Under the pieces are notes generated by a model. That model had not been told where the DNA came from. It searched no databases and worked only from the letters and a program-made list of their open reading frames with translations. Shown here in pieces: positions 43,898-54,868 of a stretch of 64,000 bases of DNA (the first letter of the stretch is position 1; each line of letters begins with the position of its first letter). Origin of the DNA: Paratrimastix pyriformis (Eukaryota > Preaxostyla > Paratrimastigidae); contig JAPMOS010000006.1 of NCBI GenBank assembly GCA_027972325.1, positions 598,501 to 662,500 of the forward strand, in the 5' to 3' direction. Both the position numbers and the translations under genes were made by a program.

Positions 43898-46800
43898 ATG
43901 GCAGCGATTCGGGCTGCCCAAAAAAAGCTCCAGGAGATTCAGCTACTCTCCAAGACCAAAACCCCCGCCGAATTGCATACTCTCTACGAACCCTTCCAAC
44001 GCCAGCGGTTTGAGGGCAACGTCCGCGCCCTCGACCTGGCTCTGACCGAGCTCGGGCAATGCACTCAATATCTGGTGGAATGGAAGGAGGCCTTTGACAA
44101 AGTCGCCGCCGAAATCCCCTCGCTCGATCATCTCAACAGTCGCCTGCTCGTCATCGTGTCGGCCTTCTACCGCAGGTCTGTGGCAATCTCTTCGTGATTC
44201 CGCATACCAGTTATGGTCAGTTACCAGAGCCTCAGTGAGCCTCTGCGTGGGTTCCTGCAGGCGTCTCGGGAGCTGGCCGCCCCCGAGTTCGACCGGGACC
44301 TGCGCTTCGCCGTGCTGGCCGAGCAGCACCGCATGTCCGCCACCCGATCGGGAGCCCGCAACACATCTCTTGGACCCATCTAGGACCGTGGAACTCTTCG
44401 AGCAGTTCAAGAGGCACACCGTCGGCCTGGCCGGAGCCCTGGCCAAGCGGGAAAAAGAGGTCCCCCCAGCCTGCCCGATCGGACGTGTCGCGCACTTGCG
44501 GCAGCTTCCCAGTGGAGGGTGGAGCCGCGACTCCATCTCGCCCATCTCTTCCTGTCCGTGGTGGTGGTGGGGCGGGTGCAGCTCGCGGCCTTGAACAAGT
44601 TCCGATCGGGCAACCGCTGGCACCACCTGGGTCAGGTCATGCTGGTCTGCTCAACCACCGCCCCGCCCCGCCCCGCCCCGCCCCGCCCCGCCCCGCCCCG
44701 CCCCGCCCGATCTGAGGTTGTATGGGACCCCCAGCACCGGGTCAGGACCGAGGACCAGCACGAGCGCATGTGCGACTGCATCGAACTCCTCATGGGCGGT
44801 CCGTGCCGCCTCGCGGTGCCACACCCCGTCGCCGCCACACCCTCGTCCACTCTCACCCGGCCCATGCGGTTGGCCCTGCCCTGCCTGCCCTGCCTTGCCT
44901 TGCCGAGGTTCCTCTTTCTCATCTCGTGGCGGCTCCCATACCCCCCCCCCCCCCCCCCTCCTCCTCCTCCTCCTCCTCCTCCTCTCCCTCTCCTCCCCCC
45001 CCCCCCAGAGATCCATCGGCTCCGGACCCTGCCGCCCCCGCCCCCGCCTCCCCCGCCTCCGCCTCCGACGCCCCGCCGGTGCCGGTCAACCCGCCCCGAA
45101 GCCACCCGGTCTGCACCGCTGAGGATGAACATTGATGGGGGGGGGGGGGGATGGGGGTCCTCTTTGGTCGCCGTTCCCGCTAACTCCTCCTCGGCGCCCA
45201 TGTCATCTGCTGTTGCCGACTGTTGGGATGGGTGCAGTCTCCCTCCACCGCCCCCAAGGTGCCCACCCCGCCCCCGGAAGTCCGCCCGCTCCTCCCGCCA
45301 GAACGTCTGCTCCGCCTCAGCCACGCTCTGCCCCAACCCCCGCTCCTCCCGGCTCCCCTCCATCCTCCTCCCCGCAATGCCCCTGCCTCGTCTCATCGCC
45401 AGCGCCTCCCCACCCGCCCCTTGGTCGCAGCCGAGCTGGGCCCTCGTCGCCTCCGTCCACCCGGCCGTCGAGCCCTGCCCCGCCCGTCCGTCAGACCGAC
45501 GAATCTCCCCCGCGCCCAGCCACATCTCCCACCCGCCCCGCATTCCCGCCCCGCATTCCCGCCCCGCATTCCCGCCCCGCATTCCCGCCCCGCATTCCCG
45601 CCCCGCATTCCCGCCCCGCATTCCCGCCCCGCATTCCCGCCCCGCATTCCCGCCCCGCATTCCCGCCCCGCATTCTCGCCCCGCATTCTCGCCCCGCATT
45701 CTCGCCCCGCGTTCCCGCCCCATTCTCGCCCCGCATTCTCGCCCGCATTCTCGCCCCGCATTCTCGCCCCGCATTCTCGCCCCGCATTCCCGCCCCGCAT
45801 TCCCGCCCCGCATTCCCGCCCCGCATTCTCGCCCGCGTTCCCGCCCGCGTTCCGCCCCGCATTCTCGCCCCGTTGACGCTTCCTTCCCACCCCACTGACG
45901 CTTCTCGTCTGGGCAGCGCCCCCTCTGCGGCCGGCGGCCATCTCGGCCCCGCCCGGGCCTCCCCTGGACGATGCGGGTGCCATGCCCGGCTCGCCATCCT
46001 CCATCGAGGTCGGTTACATCCCTCCCCTCCTCCCCCCGCGCCCACCCGCAGAGCCGGGTAGGAGCCGCGCTCATCGACCCTCATCGGGATGCCCGGGATG
46101 GGCTGGGGTGGTTGGGGTGGCTGGGGTGGCTGGGATGGGCTGGGGTGGCTGGGGTGGCTGGGATGGGCTGGGGTGGCTGGGGTGGTTGGGGTGGCTGGGG
46201 TGGCTGGGATGGGCTGGGGTGGCTGGGGTGGGACAGGAGGGCACCGACGAGTCCGCCCAGTCCGAGGGCCCGCCTTCTCCCCAGACCCCCGTCCGTCCGG
46301 CCGCCATGCTCCATGCCCCCATGCACGCATGCCCCCATTCCTTCTTTACACGACACACATGCACACATGCACACATGCACACATGCACACATGCACACAT
46401 GCACACATGCACACATGCACACATGCACACATGCACACATGCACACATGCACACATGCACACATGCACACATGCACACATGCACACATGCACACATGACT
46501 GTGACCTTCTGCGTCTCATCCTGTGCGGCAACCTCACCGCAGACCCGGCCGCCCCGGCGGCACAGCATCTCCATCCCGGCCCGGCCACCCCGGCGCCGGC
46601 GGAGCCCGCCCCGCCACCCGCAGCACATGGCCGTCGATGGGATGGTCGGGGTGACCTTCTCGCAGCCCCGAGACTCGGGCGACGGTCCGCCAGGCCCCAT
46701 CATCCCATCGCCGCAGGCCCCCCATCCCATCATCACGAGGGGTCGCGAAGCGGTGGTGATGAGGATGATGAGTGGGGGTGGCGCCGGGGGAGGTGATGGC

Positions 46801-47740
46801 AAGGTGGCGGTGGTGTAATGACGATGGTGGGGCGAGCGCGGGGCATGACCGACAGCGGGGTTGGCCGTTGGCATGTTCGGCCCTCTTCATTGCCCCTGTT
46901 CCTTGCTGGTGTTGTTCATGTTGGTCATGCTGGTGTTGGTCATGCTGGTGTTGGTCTTGCTGCTGCTGCCGCCGCCGTTCGCTGACCTGCGGGGCGGCAG
47001 AGCGGGAGCACGTCGAGGAGACCCTCCGCGCCACGGGCCACATCGACCAGGGCCCCATCACCCCCGGTCCGCCCCGCTCGCCATCCTCGGGCCCGCGCCC
47101 GTGCCCCAGCCGCCTCCCTTTCTGACCCGGGTCCCCTCGGCCCGCGTGCGCTTCCTGTCCGTGTTCGGGTGTGGGCCGGGCGGGCAGACGAGATCTCGCT
47201 GCCCTCGGTCTTCCTCACCGACGGCTCCGGGGCCGCCAACGTGCAGTACTCCAGCCGCTCCCACCAGTCCTTCCACCCCCCCGGTCCGCCCCCGCCCACC
47301 GAACGCGCCCCCCCCCCCCCCCCCCCCCCCCCCCCGGCCATCCCACTCGCCCGTCATCCTTCCCCGCCCTCCTCATTCTGCGGTGCCTCTCCGTTGCCTT
47401 CCTTCCGCATGGCTGCCTCTCCTCCGCGTGTCGGCCGCCGGGTGGGTTGTGGGGGCGGGGCCTGGGCAGGGTCGACGGCGCCCCGGATGACCCAGCCGCC
47501 GGCCATCTTCGACCTGCCGCCCATCCACATGCCCAACCTGCTGGCCGCCATCCACACGGTCTCCCTGACCCCGCCCATGGGGCCCGGCGGCATCGCGGGC
47601 GCCAGCCCCAGCCCCGGCCGCCCGTCATGTCGCCCCGCTACAGCAACCTGACCCCGCCCTCGGCCCGCGGGTCGCCCTACTTCCCGGCCGTCCCTCGCCC
47701 TCATCCGGTCCGCCGCCGCCACCCGCCATCGCTCCCTTCA

Positions 47741-47784
<44 letters not shown>

Positions 47785-50700
47785 AGTCCACTCGGCCGAT
47801 GGAACCTGGCCATCGCCCGGGCCTCCGCTGACGGCCCCGCCTCCTGGTGCCTTCGGATCCGAGGGCCCGCGGCCCGACCTGGCCGGCCCAGCGGCCGGCG
47901 GGGGGGCGGGCGGCGGGAGCGGCCGGGCCAGCCCGACTCCCTCGACGGCCAGCAGCACCCGGGGCGGGTCCGCCCGGCCCGCCATCCGGCTCAACATCGC
48001 TGTCCCCGACCTGGGCCTCACCGCCGCCACGGCCGGCACGGCCCGGCCCCTGCTCCGCTCTGCCCGGGACTCGCTGGGCCGCTCATCCTCGGCCTCTCGG
48101 CTCCTGCCGTCCCCCATCAACGGGCCCCCGCCCCGGTCAGGGTCCCGGACGGGGCTGCCGGCAGGCGCGGGGGCGGCGGGGGCCACCCTGGACGAGGACG
48201 AGGAGCTCGACGAAGCCGACCAGGCCGCGGCCGCCCCGCTGCTGCCCCTGACCATCAACGCGCTGCTCACCTACGGGCCAGGCGGCGCGCCTCCTCCCAC
48301 CGGGGCCACCGGCTCGCCGACCGGCGCCCCAGCCGACCCCAACTCGTCCGTGGGCGGGGCCCTCTACAAGGCGGCCATGGCCATGTACACGGGCGCCCCC
48401 CTGGTGGGGCTGGCCGTGCCGCTGGCGCTGCCCGGGGCGCCCTCGGTGACGGCCTCGCTGACCACCATCGCCAGCGCCTCGACCTCGCCCAGCCCCTCGG
48501 CCCCCAGCACCCCCACCGGCGCCACCGAGCCCGCCCGCCTCTGGCCGGCCTCCTCTGCCCTGCGGGCGCCCCCCGTCGCGTTCGGGCTGTCGGCCCTGCA
48601 GCAGCCCCCCGGGGCGGCGGCCCCTTTCACGGCCATGCGGCCCGGCTCGCTGGCCACCCCGCAGACCCCGCAGACCCCGCAGACGCCCCTGACGCCCATG
48701 CCCACCCCGCTGACGTCGCCCCACATGATGGCCGCCGCGGGGACCTTCCCCTTCCCGGCCGACGGAGCCGCCTCAAGCCCGCTAACACCCTTCCCGGCCA
48801 TGCCGCCACAGCCCCTCCTGGTGGGAGGCCCCATGGGGGCCGGGGGCGGCGCTCCGCCGGCGCCCTCGCCGCCCACCCCACCGCACCCGACCCGGGCCGC
48901 CAAGCAGCAGTCCCTCGCCTCCCGTCCGGCCCCGGCCTCAGCAGCTGCCCCCCCAGCCACGCCGCCACCCGGCGAAGGGGCGCTTCCCCGGGCCACGAGC
49001 CCACCCGGGGCCACCGCACCACCCTCCGCACCACCCTGCCCGGAATCGCCGCCACCGGGCCGGGCCGGAATGGGCGCGGTGCCCCCGGGCCCCATCTCGA
49101 CCGAGCCGCCCGCACCCCCAGATGTCGCCCCGCCCCCACCACCACCGGCGCCGGCACCGCCATCCCCGTCATCATCCCCGCCACCTCCCCCGCTGCCCCC
49201 ACAGCCGCAGCCACTGGCGAGCTCTGTGGCAGCAGGTTCCGCCCTTGCGGAGGGTCAGGGGCCCGCTACTCAGGGGCCCGGCCAGTCGCCCCTCTCCATG
49301 GCGGGGCCCCAAATGGCCGCCGGCGTGGCGGGTCCGCGGCCCGAGTTGGACTTCCCGCCGGCCGCCCCCAAGGCCCGCAACCCGCTGTCGCTCAGCATCG
49401 TCGCACCCCAGCCGCCCGTCTCGCCCATGGGGGGAGCCCTCTCGCCCGGGGGCGCCCAGGCGCGCACCCCGCCCTCGGCCGCCCTCAGCGACGAGCGCGG
49501 AGACTCCCTGACCACCTCGCCCGCACAGCCCCAGCTCCAGACGCCCCCTCGGCCTGGCCGGCGAGAGGGGCCCGGGCCCGGGCCGGGGGAGGCCGAGTCT
49601 GTGCTGGACGTCTCGTGGCCGGGCCCGGCGGGGCTGCCGCTGGACCTGCCGCCCGTCGTCGAGGAGGCCGAGCCGCCGCCCCCCAGCAGCCCCCCCGCTG
49701 CCCTCCTCGCCCTTGCCGAGTCCGTCGGCTCGCCAGCTGCCCCCAGCCCGGCGCCCAGCGCGGCCCTCGCGGTCGCCGTCGCGGCCACCCCGACCCCCAC
49801 GCCGCCCCCACCCATGCCCCACGGCACCCTGGCCATCACCACCACCACCACCACCACTGTCTTCCCGACCTTCGAGCCGCTGGCCCCCGAGGCTGAGGCC
49901 GCCCCTGTGCCTCCGCTCAGCCCCGCGGGGGGCGGCCCGACCACAGATGCGCATCCTGGGACGGGGGTCGCCCTCGCCGCTCAGTCTCGAGAGACGCCGG
50001 CCGGCACCACACCCACCCCGGCCATCCCCGGCCTCCACAGCCCCGCCATCCCCGGCACCGCCCCGCCACCGGCACTCGAACCCGGCGCCCCCGCCTCCGC
50101 CGCCTCCGCCGCCCCCGCCCCCGCACCAGCCCTCGCCGCCCCCCCGGACGGCGGCTTGGCCTCTGGGCTCCTCCTGCCCGTCCCCATGCCCATCTCCCTC
50201 TCCCTCTCGCTGGGTTCCTCGGGCCCCGGATCCCCGCGGGGCGCCCACCCCGAAGAAGGGTCCCAGGACCAGTCCCCCCAGCCCTCGGGGGAGCCCCCTA
50301 TGCTGCGGGTGCCCCGCCAGGCTCGTCGCCAGGGGCCCGGCCACGCATCCGGGTCGGCAGCCGGGTCGGCATTCGGGTCGGCATCGCCCGCCCCGTCGCC
50401 CATGCCGCCCTCGTCGTCCTCCTCGGAGGGGGCGGCCTCACCCTCGCTCGGGCATCCGGGTCGGCGGCCCAGCCCGAGCGGCCTGCCCCGGGGCATGGCC
50501 GAGAGCCTCTCCACGGGCACCCTGCCGCCCCCATCGGGCTCGGCCACGCCCGGCCGGCCCGGGTCGGCCTGCTCGCTGCAGCTGCTGCACCACGTGGCCT
50601 CCGTGCCGGCGCACATCGGCACGCCCCCGCCCGCGCCGCCGACCCCCACCCGGCCGGCCTCATCGTGCCCCGAGGGCGCCGACCTGGCCACACCCATCCT

Positions 50701-53429
50701 GCCCCCGCTGCTGCTGCGCCGGTCGGCCGCCGCCCCGCCGCAGCCGCCACCCCGGTCGCCCTCGTCCCCCGCCCTCAGCGGCCTGGGGATGGCCGCCACC
50801 CCGGCCTGCAGCCCGCTCCTGACCTCCCCGGGCCCCGCCACCACCGCCAGCAGCGGGGCAGCCTCTTCCCTGGCCGAGGGGCGGCCCGCCGTGCCGCCCA
50901 AGCCCCACAGCGCCCCGACCTCGACGGGTTTGGGCTCCCTCGACCGGCGCCCCTCGCCCCTGCAGCTGCCCGGCCCCCACGAGGCCGGCGAGGCCCACGG
51001 TCATCAGGGGGCCATCAGCCAGCCCGCCTCACCCGCATCCGTGCCGACCGGAGGCGGCGGGGGCAGCGGCAGCCCCATCCTGCCCTCGGCGCGGCGCCAC
51101 CAGCCGCCTGCCCCGCTGCTCTTCTGCGGCGACCTGCTCTCGGCCTCGGCCTCGCGGCCCGGGGGCGCCCTGCCGCCCGCCTCGCCCCACTCTCTGGCTG
51201 CCCCCGACACGGCCCGCAGCCCGGCCACCACCCCCACCAGCGAGGGGGCCGGCGGCGGCGGCAAGTGGACTCCCCACGGGCTCCACCACGGCCCGCTGCC
51301 GGCCCTGGCGGTGCCCGAGTCGCCGCCCTCCATCCCCACCCTCCGCCCCACCGGGCCGGGCACGCCCCGCGGGGGCACCCTGCCGCCCCTCGACCAGACC
51401 TTCCACGTGGCCCGGCTGGGCGGCCCCGCCAGCACCAACAGCAGCACGGTCCGCCCCCCCCACCCCCACCACCACCACCACCACCACCACCACCACCACC
51501 ACCACCACCACCACCACCACCACCCCCACCACCACCACCACCACCACCACCACCACCACCACCACCACCACCACCACCACCACCACCACCACCACCACCA
51601 CCACCACCACCACCACCACCACCACCACCACCACCACCACCACCACCACCACCACCACCACCACCACCACCACCACCACCACCACCACCACCACCACCAC
51701 CACCACCACCACCACCACCACCACCACCACCACCACCACCACCACCACCACCACCACCACCACCACCACCACCACCACCACCACCACCACCACCACCACC
51801 ACCACCACCACCACCACCACCACCACCACCACCACCACCACCACCACCACCACCACCACCACCACCACCACCACCACCACCACCACCACCACCACCACCA
51901 CCACCACCACCACCACCACCACCACCACCACCACCACCACCACCACCACCACCACCACCACCACCACCACCACCACCACCACCACCACCACCACCACCAC
52001 CACCACCACCACCACCACCACCACCACCACCACCACCACCACCACCACCACCACCACCACCACCACCACCACCACCACCACCACCACCACCACCACCACC
52101 ACCACCACCACCACCACCACCACCACCACCACCACCACCACCACCACCACCACCACCACCACCACCACCACCACCACCACCACCACCACCACCACCACCA
52201 CCACCACCACCACCACCACCACCACCACCACCACCACCACCACCACCACCACCACCACCACCACCACCACCACCACCACCACCACCACCACCACCACCAC
52301 CACCACCACCACCACCACCACCACCACCACCACCACCACCACCACCACCACCACCACCACCACCACCACCACCACCACCACCACCACCACCACCACCACC
52401 ACCACCACCACCACCACCACCACCACCACCACCACCACCACCACCACCACCACCACCACCACCACCACCACCAACGCCGGGGCACTCTCGACTCACCCAT
52501 CTCTTGGGCCCACATTCGCACGGGCGACGCATGGGGACGCAGAGCCTGACGGGGGCGGAGCTGCTGTCGCCCCGCTCGTACTCGTCCCGGGCCTCGCCCC
52601 AGGGCCGGCTGGTGGTCTCGCCCCGCAGCAGCCAGTCCTCCTCGGCGGCCCCGACCCCGACCCGCCTCTCGCCCGCCCCCCAGGTCCACGAGCAGCCCGT
52701 CGTGGGGCTACTGCGCGGGTGCCCCATCAAGCGGCCCGCCCCGTTGCGGCTGGCCCCCTCGCCGACGCCCTCCGCCCAGCCCGAGACCACCCGGCGCTCC
52801 TCGCCCGAGCCGCCGGCCCCCCTGGACGCGCCGCCCCCGCCCGCCGCCGCGGTGGGGCTGCTGCCCCTGGTACATCCGCTCAGCCCGCGCTCGCCCCGGC
52901 AGCCGCAGCCGCAGCAGCCCACCTCGCCCGAGGGGCGCCTCTCGACGCACGCCAGCGATCCGTGCCTGTCGCCCGACGGGTCCGCCTCGGCCACGACGGG
53001 CGGCGAGGAGGACCCCGAGCTCTTCGGCCCCACCCGGCGGCCCCGCCAGCGGCCCCCCCAGGCCCTAGCATGGGCCACCCAGCTGCCCATCCTGAACCTC
53101 AACCTGGCCGGCCCCGACGAGGGCGGCGCTTCCTCCCGGCCCGTCGGAGGCACCCCCGAACCACAGGGGCCCACCGCAGCCGAGCCCCCAGGCCCCGGCG
53201 GCAGTGCCCGGTACGGAGGCCAGCCGACCCCGCCCTCGACGGGCCGGCTGACGTCCCGCCGGCCCCCTCTGGCCCCACGGCTCGGGGCTGCTCCGGGGGC
53301 GGCAGGCCCGGCCGCCGGGGCCCCCGAGGAAAGGAGTCCCGGGCCCCGAGCCCCCGCCCTGACCGTCCTCGGGGCCGGAGCAGGCACCTCCAGACGCCGC
53401 GCGGGCAGCGAGGGCGGCGCCGCCGACCC

Positions 53430-53462
<33 letters not shown>

Positions 53463-53610
53463 CGACAGCCCCAGCCCCGAGCGGCCCCGGGGCCACCTGC
53501 GGGTGGGCAGCGCCAAGGGGCACCTCGAGGACGGCTCCGTCCCGCGCCGGCTGAGCCCCCGCCGCCGGGCCGCATCCGCCCTGGGTACCGCCGCGCCCCC
53601 GCACAGGTAG
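43898..53610 (+). CDS. Large unrecognised protein: helical N-terminus, Pro/Ser/Ala-rich disordered tail
   Basis: The ATG at 43898 opens AAIRAAQKKLQEIQLLSK. Helical exons follow: ALDLALTELGQCTQYLVEW, FDKVAAEIPSLDHLNSR, LSEPLRGFLQASRELAAPE, TVELFEQFKRHTVGLAGAL, LAALNKFRSGNRWHHLGQ and EDQHERMCDCIELLMG. The repeated amphipathic helices recall BAR-like bundles, but I cannot name a family. Small Pro-rich exons between 45.0 and 47.6 kb include AEREHVEETLRATGHID and EISLPSVFLTDGSGAANVQ. One exon of about 3.7 kb (47787-51448) is almost wholly Pro/Ser/Ala/Gly. An intron (51449-52542) then removes the CAC array, and a final exon (52543-53610) carries a Gln run (53431-53460) and ends APPHR. Donors include gtccgc, gtccgt and gtctgc. 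No AT-rich island interrupts it, which supports one gene, though a boundary within 45-47 kb cannot be excluded. Confidence 0.6.
44655..44708 (+). repeat. CCCCG array in an intron
   Basis: About ten CCCCG units lie in an intron between exons for HHLGQ and VVWDPQ of the large unknown gene. Confidence 0.85.
45537..45870 (+). repeat. 13-bp minisatellite ATTCCCGCCCCGC, about 25 copies
   Basis: The array is nearly perfect at first, then drifts to an ATTCTCGCCCCGC variant with some shortened units. It sits in an intron of the large unknown gene. Apparent proteins rich in Pro-Ala-Phe or Arg-Glu-Cys-Gly on either strand are by-products. Confidence 0.92.
46097..46235 (+). repeat. GGGCTGGGGTGGCT minisatellite
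   Basis: About ten units of mixed 10- and 14-bp length run head to tail. It is the second of three arrays clustered in one 1-kb region. Confidence 0.88.
46357..46497 (+). repeat. 8-bp ACACATGC array, about 17 copies
   Basis: A perfect octanucleotide array lies between the G-rich minisatellite and a Pro/Ala-rich exon whose acceptor is at about 46542. Confidence 0.93.
47743..47784 (+). repeat. Longest C homopolymer (42 C), immediately 5' of a splice acceptor
   Basis: The run ends directly in AG at 47785-47786, where the 3.7-kb exon begins. It therefore occupies exactly the place of a polypyrimidine tract. Confidence 0.9.
51449..52542 (+). other. Intron (1094 bp) carrying the CAC array
   Basis: The donor gtccgc at 51449 follows codons for Asn-Ser-Ser-Thr, and the acceptor gacgcag ends at 52542, before codons for Ser-Leu-Thr-Gly. 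Both flanks are phase 0, and the frame changes across it exactly as a spliced intron would require. Confidence 0.8.
51468..52473 (+). repeat. CAC trinucleotide array, about 335 units
   Basis: About 1005 bp of CAC/CCA repeat occur with only two or three interruptions near the left end (CACCCCCAC). It is by far the largest microsatellite of the window. Confidence 0.97.
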
Positions 53611-53793
53611 CGCCTCCGGCGACAGGGCTGACCTCCCGGACCGGCACGCGCAGCCGCCCTCGTTGGTCGTTCTGGTTTTGTTTTTTGTTTTTGTTATTGT
53701 TCTTCTGGTTGGTTTTTGGTTTTTGGGTTTGGTTTAATGATGCGGACCCTCGTATTCCGTGTGTCGGCTTCCTCTTCGGCCTTGCACCCGACG

Positions 53794-53834
<41 letters not shown>

Positions 53835-54116
53835 TCCCCGTCCCCGTCCATCCATCTGCATCATCCATCAGCATCATCCATCTATCGGCTTCTTTTTGGT
53901 CTCCGCCTTTTCTTCATGAGCCGCTCGGCGCGGCTCGGCGGGGCTTTCTTTCTGGCTCCTTTCCTTCCTTCCTTCCTTCCTTCCTTCCTTCATCCGAATC
54001 TCGTGTCCGTCCTCCATCCCCTTCCCCCTCCACCATCGAGCAGCTGCAAGGTGACGCAACCGCAAACGTTCGACCCGAGAGGGTAGGAGGGGGTAGAAAG
54101 AGACCAAAAAGACGGT
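53611..54116. other. Convergent 3' spacer with a C-tract
   Basis: 506 bp lie between the stops of the large unknown gene and the DUF1349 gene. The spacer contains a GT/TTTTG-rich block (53670-53740), a C-run of about 37 (53796-53832), a CATCAT-rich block and CCTT repeats. No coding sequence was recognised. Confidence 0.5.
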
Positions 54117-54780
54117 TTAGTGGAGCGCTCCATCGGCCGGGGTCACCACCCACGAGTGGAATCGCGCCACCAGGCCGGCCCGGGTGGGGGCGCAGCAGAA
54201 CGGGCCCGCCGAGACGGCTGCCTCGGCCGGGAAGGGGCACACCCGCACCAGGCGGGACGAGACCCGGTTCCCGTCGATCCAGGCCCGGATCGTGACGGCA
54301 TCACCGGAGCGCGATGCTCGAATGGTGACGCGGTGGCCGGCCCACTCGGGGACCGGAGCCACGGACCAGTCCGACTTGCCCAGGGTGACAACGGCCCCGA
54401 GCTGGGGGGCGCCATCACAAAATTCGACGCCGGCCTTGATCCATGTGGAATTATTTGCAGAAAGAAAGACACCTGCCTGGTCAAATTGGTGGTCGAAATC
54501 AGGCGTAAAAGTGACTTCGACAGCGTGACCAGGGGCCAAGGGAGCAATAAGAGCATGCTCCGAATCATGAATAAACCCATAGGAAGTGGTCCGCCAAGCA
54601 TCGCTGCCTTCAGCACAATGCACAAGCATATCAGTTCCATCTTCGGAAGAAACCTGTGGAAAAATAGAAAAGGAAAAGGAAAACAAAATATGTAACAACC
54701 TTGAGAGGAGGATGTGTCCAAGTCCCTTGGGTCCAATTCATGATATTGGAAGAAGAAAGTGGAGGGAGATGGCTCGTCAT
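54117..54780 (-). CDS. DUF1349 (concanavalin-A-like lectin/glucanase fold) protein
   Basis: Proteins of the DUF1349 family are beta-sandwich proteins of about 200 residues with no settled biochemical role. They are found in bacteria and many fungi and protists. Exon 1 ends THPPLK at 54700, and a 46-bp intron (54654-54699, donor gttgtt) follows. Exon 2 (54117-54653) reads VSSEDGTDMLVHCAEGSDAW, TTSYGFIHDSEHAL, AVEVTFTPDFDHQFDQAGVFL, WIKAGVEFCDGAPQLGAVVT, SDWSVAPVPEWAGHRVTIR, VTIRAWIDGN and RVCPFPAEAA, the core motifs of the family. I chose the ATG at 54780 (MTSHLPPLSS). Another in-frame ATG at 54870 would overlap the NOP9 start, and one at 54741 is also possible. The 3' half is strongly GC-rich, the 5' half AT-rich. 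Confidence 0.85.
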
Positions 54781-54868
54781 TTCCGGAATGGATTTTTGGT
54801 CGCGAGCGCCTTGACTAGGGTATGGTCCCGCGTGGATTTTGACTATCTTTATCTCTGCTGCGACCGTC
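54781..54868. promoter_or_regulatory. Divergent spacer (DUF1349 / NOP9)
   Basis: 88 bp separate the chosen starts. The minus-strand frame stays open across it, so part may be coding for the DUF1349 protein. Confidence 0.3.

Noticed and set aside
45393-46330. Open frames rich in Gly-Arg-Glu-Cys or Pro-Ala-Phe-Pro repeats
   Set aside because: They arise from the 13-bp minisatellite in an intron and have no conserved features.
46357-46497. Regular 8-bp and 12-19-bp arrays as CRISPR-like repeats
   Set aside because: There are no unique spacers between units, the genome is eukaryotic, and no cas genes are present; they are simple tandem repeats.
47171-52549. A 1792-residue protein with more than 300 consecutive His, and the poly-Pro version in another frame
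   Set aside because: The CAC array is bounded by a gtccgc donor and a cag acceptor in matching phase, so it is best read as an intron. The open frames exist only because CAC, ACC and CCA contain no stop.
51004-53516. Antisense poly-Trp, poly-Gly and poly-Val frames over the CAC array
   Set aside because: They are shadows of the same repeat on the other strand; no start context or homologue supports them.
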